Shown: in pieces, positions 8,898-17,135 of the stretch | Position numbering within the stretch: position 1 is the stretch's first letter | How the letters are laid out: the number at the start of each line of letters is the position of its first letter | Source of the DNA: a bacterium | Lineage (GTDB): Bacteria; Verrucomicrobiota; Kiritimatiellia; RFP12; UBA1067 | Reading direction: 5' to 3' | DNA length: 49,797 nucleotides | Assembly (NCBI GenBank): GCA_025360845.1 | Contig: JANYBJ010000058.1 | Coordinates: forward strand, 1-49,797 | Program-made: the position numbers and the translations under genes | Notes under the pieces: generated by a model | Database searches by the model: none | Told to the model about the DNA's origin: nothing | The model's input: only the letters and a program-made list of their open reading frames with translations

Positions 8898-9060
8898 TTG
8901 ACTCATCCTTTCATAACTGAACACGCTCCAATGAAACCACATGCTTGACCCGACGTCAAGAAGGGTATCGGGGATTTCAGCAAACGAGCGGGCTGTCATA
9001 AAGAAACCGTTCTCGCCGCGTCCGGCAATCGCGATCGCAGTCATGAATACGCGGTGCCTC

Positions 9061-12000
9061 CTACCATGTCTGGAAAACGCCGAACCAGCGGCGGCTGTTC
9101 GAGTCGCTGCCGACGATTTTCAGTTGCAGCGGTTTTCCCGGCGTCACCTTTGACGACGGCAGTGTCAGTGTGAACGTCCCGTATTCCAAGGTCGCGGTGT
9201 CGCGCACGTACTTCAGGCTCGCCGTCTTGTCCGCATTGAACCACTCCGCATCGCGCTCGCTGATGACTGGAATATCGAACATCATTTCGTCGTTCACATA
9301 GAGCGCAAAACTTCCCTGCGGCTCCGCGAAGTATCCCATGCCGCCTTGCCAAGCCACTGTATACTGCGGCTTGGCCCGCACGTCTTCAGGAACCGGCCGC
9401 GTTTTCCAGACCAGCTCATTCTTGCCCGCCGTCGCCCTGGCCACATCGAGCTGGTTCACGCCCAACGGCAGACCGTCATATCCGCTATCGCCCGCTTTGA
9501 CCGTCTCTTGCCAGCCATTCAGCGCCCCTGTCATAAGCTTGACAGCGCCCTTGGGGTTGAACGCGTCTGAACGCGCATACCGGATCATCCCGTCCAACAG
9601 ACAGGTACCCTCTGGAGTGCCGGAAAGCACATCCAGCCCGAACGTCATCAGCGCGCGCCCTGCATCGACCCGCGCCTCGCCCGCATAGAGGAAATAGCCG
9701 TTGAGTCCCTCGCCGACCACCATCATCTCAGCCGGAAGCATTCCGCTGAACGGCAACCCCAACCCCTGTTTCAGAATGCGGAACGCCAGCGGCGAGAGAC
9801 ACCCGTCATGCGGGAACTCCCCGAGCGCGGGGTGCTTGGCGAACGCCGTTCCCACCTGGCTACCCATGGACCACCAGCCCAGATTGACATTCGGCTTGCC
9901 CTCCGTGCCGTTGATCAAAATGACTCGCTTGCCCGCCGCGAGCGCGGGGCCGACATCAGGCGAGCCGATCCGCGAGATCAGCAGCGCCGCTTTATCCGCT
10001 TCGGGTGAACCTGCCGCGGCGAGCCCCTCGTAAAGTTTTTCCAGCGCCGGCATCAGCCCCTTCGAAACGGCGATGCCGTTCCCGTCCTGTATCTCACGCT
10101 TGGGGAAGACCCATAAATCCCATGTGTTATGGACCCGCGGCTCGCGAGGACGCTCGCCCTCCACTAGCTGAACATCAAGTCTGGTTTGGACTGGTTTCGC
10201 GACATTCGGCACGACAATCGCCGCTTCGGCAAACAGGCGTGTGCTCCCCAGTTCAACGTCGCCGCCGTCGCACTCGCCTCGGGCGAGCACGGTATCACCC
10301 GCACGCAGCGTCCAGTCGAGCCGCGCCTTCGCCAAAGGCTCGTTGCCGTAATGCGAAATCCAGAAGCCGGCTTTCACGGTCTCCCCGACGACAGCGATCC
10401 GAGCGGCCGGATCGGTCTTGAGCAACAGCGTGGTCGGCCCGTTGAACAGGCGGAAGGCCTCGGGTGTCGATCCGTTGCTCCGTGCCTCCCAGAACGCGTT
10501 GAACAGCCCTTGGGCGCTGTAGGTGTTCCCTTGCTGAACCACCACATCGACGATGGTCCAGAAATCATAGCCGTCACAGGCCGGGTCCATGCGGGCCGAC
10601 TCGACCCCGCGCTTCTGGTAACAGCGCTGCAGCGCGTGCGCCGCATCCTGACAGGCGTCGCCCCACGAGCGGTTCAGGCCCGCCTCCGCCAGCCTTCCGT
10701 CGCGCGCCGCCAGCGTGACGGGCGGCATCCACGGCCCCGTAAAACGTCCTTCCAAGCGCGGGTCCTGCTTGACACACAGATTCAGATACTCGTGCGCGAC
10801 AAAGGGCGCATCGCACTTGAAACTTCCCGGCTCCCACACGTCGATCGGACCGTTGCGGAAATCAGAGTTCTCTGCCGTGTTATAATTTCCGTCCTGATGG
10901 AGCATCAGACGGTCGGGATCGAGCCGCTTGGCCAGTTTGTAGATCTCCTTGTCCAACGGCTTCCCGAGGAGACCCTCGTTTCCCGTGCAGTAGGTCGTGA
11001 ACGAGACGTACCGGCGGTAGTGCTGATAAAGCTCGGTCAGGTCCCGCATCGGGTCGAACGTGAACGCCTCAGTCGGATAGTCGCCGTAATAAGGCAACTC
11101 GGGCTGGATCATGATGCCCGCTTCGTCCGCAGCCTCGAAATATTCCGGCAGTTCGCAGTGCGTGTGCAGACGGACGTAGTTGAACCCGGCAGCGCGGGCG
11201 ATTTTGAGATGCTTGAGGTGCTCCGCTTTGGAAGCGGGCGAGACCATCGTCAACGGATATACGAAATCATCGCCGAAGCCGCGCACAAAAAAGGGCTTGT
11301 TGTTCAGGAAAAAGCGGTCGCCGCGAACCTCGATCTTCCGCACGCCGAACCGCTCCGTACAGCCGTGGACCGGCGTCTCGCCGTCGCACAGCGTGATCTC
11401 CGCCACATAGAGATTCGGTGTCTCCGGCGACCACGGGCGGCAGGGATTCAACGGGATACGGCAAATCACCTCCGTGCTCTGCTTGCCATCCGCGAATGTG
11501 ATCGGCACGCTCCCTGACTGTGGCGCAGGCTCGACCCGAGCCGCGCCCGACGGCTCGCGGGGACGCTCGCCCTCCAGAGCCGCCCGGATCGCCACCTTTA
11601 ACACCGGATGTTTGAGCGCTCCTTCAGCGGTCGCGATGGCCACGGTCGCATGGATCTCGGCGGTCTGTTTGTCGAAGTCGCCGCGCACCCACGCGTCGTC
11701 GATCCGCGCATCCGGCGTGGCTTCGAGTTCCACGTCGCGGTAGAGACCGCCGAACAGATGCGTGCTGATCATCTGTCCCTTGCGGCTGGGGATGCTGTTG
11801 TTCACCGCCGCCACCACGACCGCCTGTGTTCCCGCCTGAACAAGGTCAGTGATGTCGTACTTATAGCTGCCGCAGTAGGTGTCAACCCAAGCGACCGTTT
11901 TGCCGTTGACCCAGAACCAGCCCTGGGAACGCACGCCGCCGACTTTCAGCCAGACCCGCTTGCCCTGCCATGCGGCAGGGATATCGACGGTTTTGCGGTA

Positions 12001-12390
12001 CCACGCCTCGCCCATATAAACGTTCCGCAGTTCCCTTGGCCCGTGGTCCCATTTGCAGTCCCACGTGGTGCTGTGCCCTGGGACCCCGACACCCTGCGCT
12101 TCCCAGCAGCCCGGCACCGTAATCTTTCGCGACCCTGGCCAAGGCTTGTCATAAAAGGCGTTCCAGCCCGGATGACGCAACGGCGCGACGCCCTGCGTGA
12201 CGAACTCCCACTCGCCGCGCAGCGACACCACGCTCTGCAGCGGCGACCGCACATCCGGATTCACGACCGCGGGCTGCGCTTTGCGGCCGCCCCACGTGTC
12301 CACGCCGGAAAGCCAACCCTCACCGGCAGACGCCCACGCCACGTATCCGAGGAAAGCCGTCATCGCCACCGACATTATCTTTATATTCAC
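9061..12390 (-). CDS. Large secreted glycoside hydrolase family 2 enzyme
   Basis: About 1109 residues. The start is taken as GTG at 12390, because AGGAG lies five bases before it and the resulting N-terminus (VNIKIMSVAMTAFLGYVAWASA) is a signal peptide. The sugar-binding domain shows LRGEWEFV, VPGCWEAQG, GEAWYRKTVDIPAAWQGKRVWLKVGGV and WVNGKTVAWVDTYCGSY. The TIM barrel follows with FFLNNKPFFVRGFG and VRLHTHCELPEYFEAADEAGI. Candidate acid/base is Glu472 in TGNEG and candidate nucleophile Glu534 in AHEYL. A long C-terminal part has no assignment beyond beta-rich sequence. Substrate is unknown. Two copies of a dispersed repeat encode EGERPREP in frame near residues 272-280 and 743-751. It is the third gene of a cluster with GT2, a FAD enzyme remnant and DUF1080. 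Confidence 0.88.
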   Translation of the reverse strand: MNIKIMSVAMTAFLGYVAWASAGEGWLSGVDTWGGRKAQPAVVNPDVRSPLQSVVSLRGEWEFVTQGVAPLRHPGWNAFYDKPWPGSRKITVPGCWEAQGVGVPGHSTTWDCKWDHGPRELRNVYMGEAWYRKTVDIPAAWQGKRVWLKVGGVRSQGWFWVNGKTVAWVDTYCGSYKYDITDLVQAGTQAVVVAAVNNSIPSRKGQMISTHLFGGLYRDVELEATPDARIDDAWVRGDFDKQTAEIHATVAIATAEGALKHPVLKVAIRAALEGERPREPSGAARVEPAPQSGSVPITFADGKQSTEVICRIPLNPCRPWSPETPNLYVAEITLCDGETPVHGCTERFGVRKIEVRGDRFFLNNKPFFVRGFGDDFVYPLTMVSPASKAEHLKHLKIARAAGFNYVRLHTHCELPEYFEAADEAGIMIQPELPYYGDYPTEAFTFDPMRDLTELYQHYRRYVSFTTYCTGNEGLLGKPLDKEIYKLAKRLDPDRLMLHQDGNYNTAENSDFRNGPIDVWEPGSFKCDAPFVAHEYLNLCVKQDPRLEGRFTGPWMPPVTLAARDGRLAEAGLNRSWGDACQDAAHALQRCYQKRGVESARMDPACDGYDFWTIVDVVVQQGNTYSAQGLFNAFWEARSNGSTPEAFRLFNGPTTLLLKTDPAARIAVVGETVKAGFWISHYGNEPLAKARLDWTLRAGDTVLARGECDGGDVELGSTRLFAEAAIVVPNVAKPVQTRLDVQLVEGERPREPRVHNTWDLWVFPKREIQDGNGIAVSKGLMPALEKLYEGLAAAGSPEADKAALLISRIGSPDVGPALAAGKRVILINGTEGKPNVNLGWWSMGSQVGTAFAKHPALGEFPHDGCLSPLAFRILKQGLGLPFSGMLPAEMMVVGEGLNGYFLYAGEARVDAGRALMTFGLDVLSGTPEGTCLLDGMIRYARSDAFNPKGAVKLMTGALNGWQETVKAGDSGYDGLPLGVNQLDVARATAGKNELVWKTRPVPEDVRAKPQYTVAWQGGMGYFAEPQGSFALYVNDEMMFDIPVISERDAEWFNADKTASLKYVRDTATLEYGTFTLTLPSSKVTPGKPLQLKIVGSDSNSRRWFGVFQTW
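10138..10162 (-). repeat. GERPREP repeat unit in GH2 (copy 1)
   Basis: The 25-bp unit CGGCTCGCGAGGACGCTCGC plus CCTCC is read on the minus strand as EGERPREP inside the GH2 gene, keeping the frame. It differs from the copies at 11551 and 31437 by one base each. Confidence 0.8.
11551..11575 (-). repeat. GERPREP repeat unit in GH2 (copy 2)
   Basis: Second copy of the 25-bp unit in the same gene and orientation, one base different from copy 1. It again encodes EGERPREP and continues as SGAARVEPAPQ, which may belong to a longer form of the repeat. Confidence 0.8.
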
Positions 12391-12398
12391 ATAAACTC

Positions 12399-12887
12399 CT
12401 ATTGCCCGTCGAGCACCACCTTGGCCTTGATCACCTGCCTGCCGCTGCGGTCCGCGATCACCACCCCCGACAGTTTTCCTGCCGCATCGAACAGCGGCTC
12501 GGTCGCGTGCGCTCCGGTCAGGAACGGGATCTTCGCGTTCAGCAAAGCCTCGTCCAGCGTCTTTTTCACATTCAACGGCGTCGTCCGGTCCGGCACCCCT
12601 GTGAACATGCGCTTGCCCATGTCGCACCGAGAGTCCTCCCCCTCTTCGCCCCGCAGCCGCAACTTGCCCGCCACGTCCTCGCCCAGGTACGGACGCGGCG
12701 CGACCAGAAACACCTTGGCCCCTTCCTTAGCCGCCCTGCATGCGGCCGCGACCGCGCCCGAGGAACCGCCAACGACCACGACATCCACGTCCTGCACAAG
12801 CGGCAACGTCTTTTCCGACTCAATGACGCCTGCGGCACAAACGACCTGACACACCACTAGTCCAAGGGTCCAAAGGCCTCTTCTCAT
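12399..12887 (-). pseudogene. FAD-dependent oxidoreductase, N-terminal remnant
   Basis: A 162-residue product with a signal-like N-terminus (RRGLWTLGLVVCQVVCAAG) and a dinucleotide-binding motif VDVVVVGGSSGAVAAACRAA followed by KVFLVAPRPYLGEDVAG, typical of FAD-dependent oxidoreductases of the FAD_oxidored type. These are normally several hundred residues longer. Here the frame stops (TAG) after AKVVLDGQ, where relatives usually continue with a DATG-type motif, so the catalytic half is absent. The stop overlaps the AGGAG ribosome-binding site of GH2, so the remnant may now act as a coupled leader for GH2. It starts 17 bp after the GT2 stop. A genuine short protein is possible but unlikely. 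Confidence 0.6.
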
Positions 12888-12904
12888 GAGTATCCACGCT
12901 CCCG

Positions 12905-13669
12905 TCAGCTCTTGTGCTTGCCGAACACCTTGCGCCGCAACGCCAGCATAAACACGTCGAACAACATGCGGCCGCCGCTGGAAAAGATCCTCACCGTCGA
13001 GTGCCCGCAGTAGTCCCAGTTCACCGGCACCTCGGCCACCCGGTATCCCAGATCGCGTGCCAAGGCGATCAGCTCGACATCGAAGGCGAACCGTTTGGTC
13101 CGCATCTGTCCGAAAACCTTTTTGGCCGTCTCCGCGCGGAAGAGTTTGAACCCGCATTGCGTGTCGCGGATGCCATGCACTCCCGCTGCCCGCACAAGCA
13201 GATTGAAGAGCCGGCTCAACAGCCTGCGATGCAGCGGCGGGGGCTTGCCGATATGCGCGCCGCGAACCGCACGCGAGCCGCACGCGACGTCCGCGCCCGC
13301 ATCGATCGCGGACTTCAGCTTGGACCAGTCCGCCAGCGGTGTCGAGAGATCCGCGTCAGACATCAGGATCAAATCCCCCTCTGCCGCCAGCACGCCGGTC
13401 TTGACCGCATATCCCTTACCCTGGTTCACCGGATACCGGAGCAGCCGCAGGGCCGGGTCATCGCGATCGGTAATGAACGCGTTGATGATCTCCGAGGTGT
13501 TGTCGGGCGAGCCGTCATCGACAAAGATCGCATCGACAGCCACCTCCTCAGTCGTAGCCACAAACGACGCGATGCTCCGCAGCGAATCCTCCATCCGCCG
13601 GTGTTCCTTATAAACCGGAATCACAAGTGTCAGCCGCACCGTTTTTTGTTCATCCCCCAGTACATTCAT
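12905..13669 (-). CDS. Family 2 glycosyltransferase, dolichyl-phosphate glucosyltransferase-like
   Basis: A 254-residue GT-A fold enzyme without a long transmembrane segment. Motifs in order: LVIPVYKEHRRM, FVDDGSPDNT, NQGKGYAVKTGVLAA, the DxD-type LMSDADLSTP, GIRDTQCGFKLFRAE and FAFDVELIALARDLGYRVAEVPVNW. This set is typical of transferases that load a sugar from a nucleotide sugar onto a polyprenyl phosphate. Donor and acceptor cannot be told from sequence. It opens the cluster that continues with the FAD remnant, GH2 and DUF1080. There is no ribosome-binding site: a TATAGT -10 box ends eight bases before the ATG. Confidence 0.88.
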   Translation of the reverse strand: MNVLGDEQKTVRLTLVIPVYKEHRRMEDSLRSIASFVATTEEVAVDAIFVDDGSPDNTSEIINAFITDRDDPALRLLRYPVNQGKGYAVKTGVLAAEGDLILMSDADLSTPLADWSKLKSAIDAGADVACGSRAVRGAHIGKPPPLHRRLLSRLFNLLVRAAGVHGIRDTQCGFKLFRAETAKKVFGQMRTKRFAFDVELIALARDLGYRVAEVPVNWDYCGHSTVRIFSSGGRMLFDVFMLALRRKVFGKHKS

Positions 13670-13677
13670 TAGGCCAC

Positions 13678-13708
13678 ACTATACCAAGTTCACGCCCTTC
13701 GTTGTACA
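13678..13708 (-). promoter_or_regulatory. Promoter abutting the GT2 start codon
   Basis: On the minus strand TATAGT (13683-13678) matches five of six -10 bases, with TGTACA 19 bp upstream as a weak -35. The ATG begins nine bases after the -10 box, so the transcript would have almost no leader. Confidence 0.4.
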
Positions 13709-13785
13709 GGAAATCCATGCGCCGACACCTTTAAAATATGGCAAAGGATTGCGTTCATACATAAATCGAAATGTTGTCGAGCCTG

Positions 13786-16700
13786 TCATACAAGCGCTTC
13801 GCTGCAAATGATCCGTGGGATGGGCCGGTCTCCCATCTGAAGACTGCGTTGCGCGGCCGCGTCTTTGAGATTGTGCTGGTAGTAGATGTCCGACAACCGC
13901 TTCAACAGGCATTCTCCGGTCACCCCGTTGCGCCGTAACTGATTCAGTTCGCGTTTGACCGCGCCCGTCAATGTGCCTCTGAAAACCTTTTCCAATACGT
14001 TCACGTTCTGCCGGACATCTTCGTCTTGCGTGGCCTCAAACAACATCCGCAGTTTCCGCAGGACGTAGAGCTGGCCGTGGGTCAGGTTTGCCGTAAAGGA
14101 ACGCTCAGACTCACGATGCCGAACCTCTTCCGCGAACAGACGTTGTATCGCCTGAATCGATTGGTTATAGCATTGCGGCAAAGGTGCCGCTTTGGCGTCA
14201 GGAGCGCATTTGACTGCACCCACGGCTTTTTGAACGTCGCGGGAGACGACCTCACCCTTTTCATCCAGCAGGAACAACTGTTGGAACCGACCCGCCTGGC
14301 AGAACACATAAAAGCCCCGGTTCAAGGAGGGCCGGGCCGTCCGGATGCCGTCCCGCAGTCTGGCGATCCGTTCATACTCGGACGGGTTGTCCTTCTTCAA
14401 CTGCCGCAACATTTCCTCGGCCTCGTTCAGATCGAGAAACTCATCCTCGGCCCCGCCCCACAGGTCCAATTGCACGGGAGCGCCGCCGCGCGTCTCATAA
14501 ATCGCATACATGGCTTCGGCATTCAACGTCTCCGTCTGATCTAAAATCTCCGAGTCTTCTCCGATGGTGTCGTGAATCTCCTGAATGCGTTGATGCAGGA
14601 TATCCCTCAAGCCGAGATTCTTGTCCAGCTTGGTCTCCGGCAAAAAGTTGAACCCGAAAATCCGCTCATGGTCTGATCCGATACGGTCAATGCGCCCGAA
14701 ACGTTGAATCAGCCGGACCGGGTTCCAATGCAGATCATAGTTGATGATGTTGTCGCAATCCTGAAGATTCAGGCCTTCGGCAAGCACATCGGTGGCGATC
14801 ACCGTGCTCAACTCCGCTTCATCGTTGACGAAGCGATATTCCGGGTTCGCCTTGGGCGCGAACCGGCCGACCACGCGCTCCTTGCTCTTGTCCCCGCTGA
14901 AGATAACCTCGATATCGGGATACTTGCCATCGGGGTTCAAGTTGGCAAACAGATATTTCGCCGTGTCGGCATACTGTGTGAAAATAAGGACTTTCGCCCC
15001 CTTCAACTGCTTGCCGGACAGCCGCGCGACCAGAGTCTGAAGTTTCGCGTCTTTATCCGGCGTGATCGGAGAGACCAGTTTCAAGACCTTCTGGAGCAGT
15101 TCGACATCATGCCCGATATCGTGCCGTAACGCCTTCAGGTCAAAATCGGCCACATCGTACCGTTTCGACACGTTGCGGAGCGCTTCAACGAGATCGCACT
15201 CATCCAGAACATCACTTTCGTAAAGGATGGCTTGCGCGTCCTCGCCCGCCGGAACAACGCCATCGTCCAACGAGGCGATGAAGGCCTGATGGATCTTGAG
15301 GAGCCTTTTGACGGTTTCCCGAAAGGCGTAAACGCTGGACTCGAACCGTTTGAACAGCAAGACGCGCATCAGTCCGCGCAGGTTCGCCCCGGCCCGCTGG
15401 AGGCTGACATACGGCTCCTTTTTCTGTTTGTCCGCATGAACATAGTGCCAGAGCCCGTATCGCGCATACGTCAGTTCGCCGTCAGAACTCGTTTTGACCG
15501 GTTTTCCCTTGCGGGGTTTGCCGAGATATCCGCGCAGCTCCTGATACAATCCCTGATAGGTATCCTCAATGCTGTACTCGATGGTTTCCAACTCGCGCTT
15601 CGGAAAGAACTGGTGCTTGCCGCCGACAAACACGTAGGCCTTGCGCTTGCCGGTCACATATTCTTGAAAGCGGCTGGGGTCGACCGGCTCATGCGTCTCG
15701 GCATCAAACCCGTACCAGCGCAGGATATGCTGGCGCGTCCGGCGGACCAGGATATTCGCGAGCAGATCGGGCAGCTTGCGGTCACCCTTTTCAACCCGTT
15801 TGAAGTATTCCTTGAGATTGGGCGGATCGACCGGCAAATCCGTCCGGTCGTCCTGATGAAATAACTTGAGCTGATGGTACACGTCCCACGCGCTCCGGTT
15901 CCGCGGCGTGGCCGTCAGCAGGCAGCACCGCCGCCCGGTCGAAAGGAAGGCCTGCACCACCTTGTACCGCTGCGTATCCGGATGGCGCAGATTGTGGCTT
16001 TCGTCTATCAGCACGAAATCGCGGTCTTTGTATTTGATGTCGTTCAGGAGTTTGGCGGCTCCGGCATCGTCATCTTCCCGCAGGAAGCCGATTGAAAGCA
16101 CACGGGCGTTAAGCTGGTAAACCTCGTTATACCGCTCCCACATATCCACCAGAGGAGCCGGACACAGGATCAGCGGGCGGGCATGGTCGGTTCGCTCGAA
16201 ATGCTTGGTGATCGCCGCGCCGATATAGCTCTTGCCCAACCCCACCACGTCCGACACGAACGCGCCGCCATAATCCCGCATCATCTGCACGGCCTGCCGC
16301 ACCGCCACCTTCTGAAAGCTCGCCAGTCTCCGGAAAATCTCATCGTCCCAAAGCAACTCCTGATCGTCCTCGTTCTCCAGCCGGTCGCGCACGAGGGCAT
16401 AGAGCGTCTTCATGTAAATGTCGTACGGGCGGACCTCCGCGCCCGCCCAGGACGCCTTGAGTTCGGCCATCAAGGCCTCGTCGAAATCCTGCCCCTCTTT
16501 CCAAAGCTCATCGAACCAGCGGACCAGTTCCGCGTGGTTCTGGTTGCCCTGCACCACGACGTTCAACTCCGTGTTGTGCGTCAGCCCCGCCAGCGTAAGG
16601 TTAGACGAGCCGACCACGGCGATCCCTTTTTCGTGTCGCGGAATCTCTTTCCCGACCAGATCGAACACCCTGCCGTAATCACAGATGTACGCTTTGGCGT

Positions 16701-17133
16701 GGAGCCGGCCTTTCGTGAACACGCGCACCTTCAGCCGCTTCTCCTCGATCATGCGGATCAGCCCGACAACCAGCTCTTGCCCCTCATCCGTCTGATCCAT
16801 CCATTCAACAGCGTTGCGGAGATTCCCCGCCGTCTCCTCGGCCATCTTCGCCGCCTCTGTCCGTTTCGGATAGGCCTGCCGCTCAAGCTCCTCGGCCGCC
16901 AGATCAAGCCGCCGGTACCCTTCGGCCAACAGCTCGACCGTCTCTTTGTTGGTCGTGTTGCCGATCAGGAGCCGCAGCTCCTTCACGTTCAGGAGCCGCT
17001 TCGCCACGCTTGTGAGCCCCGAGAGAAACAGATAGCCGACCGCAAAGCGGGCACGCTCGGTTGTGCCGAGAATATTGTTCAGGTGGTCGACCAGCTTCTC
17101 GTTCTGATTGTCAATGATGTCATGCGTCGCCAT
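13786..17133 (-). CDS. Phospholipase D-like domain plus SNF2-type helicase, defence-associated
   Basis: A 1115-residue protein. Residues about 1-200 are a PLD-like domain with one HxK half-site, HAKAYICDYG (His145, Lys147), followed by GSSNLT with Asn178. An SF2 motor follows: Walker A GLGKS at 298-302, DESH at 377-380, TATP at 407-410, then helicase C-terminal motifs FTQYADTAKYL, ATDVLAEGLNLQDCDNIINYD and LIQRFGRIDRIGS. The roughly 250 C-terminal residues are unassigned. Family members are DNA translocases tied to restriction or defence; the PLD part may cut or bind DNA, but only one HxK site is seen. It is the last gene of the seven-gene operon and starts two bases after the AlbA_2 stop, indicating coupling. 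It resembles helicases of DISARM-like systems, though drmA, drmB and drmC are absent. Confidence 0.9.
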   Translation of the reverse strand: MATHDIIDNQNEKLVDHLNNILGTTERARFAVGYLFLSGLTSVAKRLLNVKELRLLIGNTTNKETVELLAEGYRRLDLAAEELERQAYPKRTEAAKMAEETAGNLRNAVEWMDQTDEGQELVVGLIRMIEEKRLKVRVFTKGRLHAKAYICDYGRVFDLVGKEIPRHEKGIAVVGSSNLTLAGLTHNTELNVVVQGNQNHAELVRWFDELWKEGQDFDEALMAELKASWAGAEVRPYDIYMKTLYALVRDRLENEDDQELLWDDEIFRRLASFQKVAVRQAVQMMRDYGGAFVSDVVGLGKSYIGAAITKHFERTDHARPLILCPAPLVDMWERYNEVYQLNARVLSIGFLREDDDAGAAKLLNDIKYKDRDFVLIDESHNLRHPDTQRYKVVQAFLSTGRRCCLLTATPRNRSAWDVYHQLKLFHQDDRTDLPVDPPNLKEYFKRVEKGDRKLPDLLANILVRRTRQHILRWYGFDAETHEPVDPSRFQEYVTGKRKAYVFVGGKHQFFPKRELETIEYSIEDTYQGLYQELRGYLGKPRKGKPVKTSSDGELTYARYGLWHYVHADKQKKEPYVSLQRAGANLRGLMRVLLFKRFESSVYAFRETVKRLLKIHQAFIASLDDGVVPAGEDAQAILYESDVLDECDLVEALRNVSKRYDVADFDLKALRHDIGHDVELLQKVLKLVSPITPDKDAKLQTLVARLSGKQLKGAKVLIFTQYADTAKYLFANLNPDGKYPDIEVIFSGDKSKERVVGRFAPKANPEYRFVNDEAELSTVIATDVLAEGLNLQDCDNIINYDLHWNPVRLIQRFGRIDRIGSDHERIFGFNFLPETKLDKNLGLRDILHQRIQEIHDTIGEDSEILDQTETLNAEAMYAIYETRGGAPVQLDLWGGAEDEFLDLNEAEEMLRQLKKDNPSEYERIARLRDGIRTARPSLNRGFYVFCQAGRFQQLFLLDEKGEVVSRDVQKAVGAVKCAPDAKAAPLPQCYNQSIQAIQRLFAEEVRHRESERSFTANLTHGQLYVLRKLRMLFEATQDEDVRQNVNVLEKVFRGTLTGAVKRELNQLRRNGVTGECLLKRLSDIYYQHNLKDAAAQRSLQMGDRPIPRIICSEALV

Positions 17134-17135
17134 GG

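Noticed and set aside
12391..12627. Longer N-terminus of GH2 starting at 12627
   Set aside because: The extra residues are Arg/Gly-rich, overlap the FAD remnant, and would bury the signal peptide; the GTG at 12390 has an AGGAG site.
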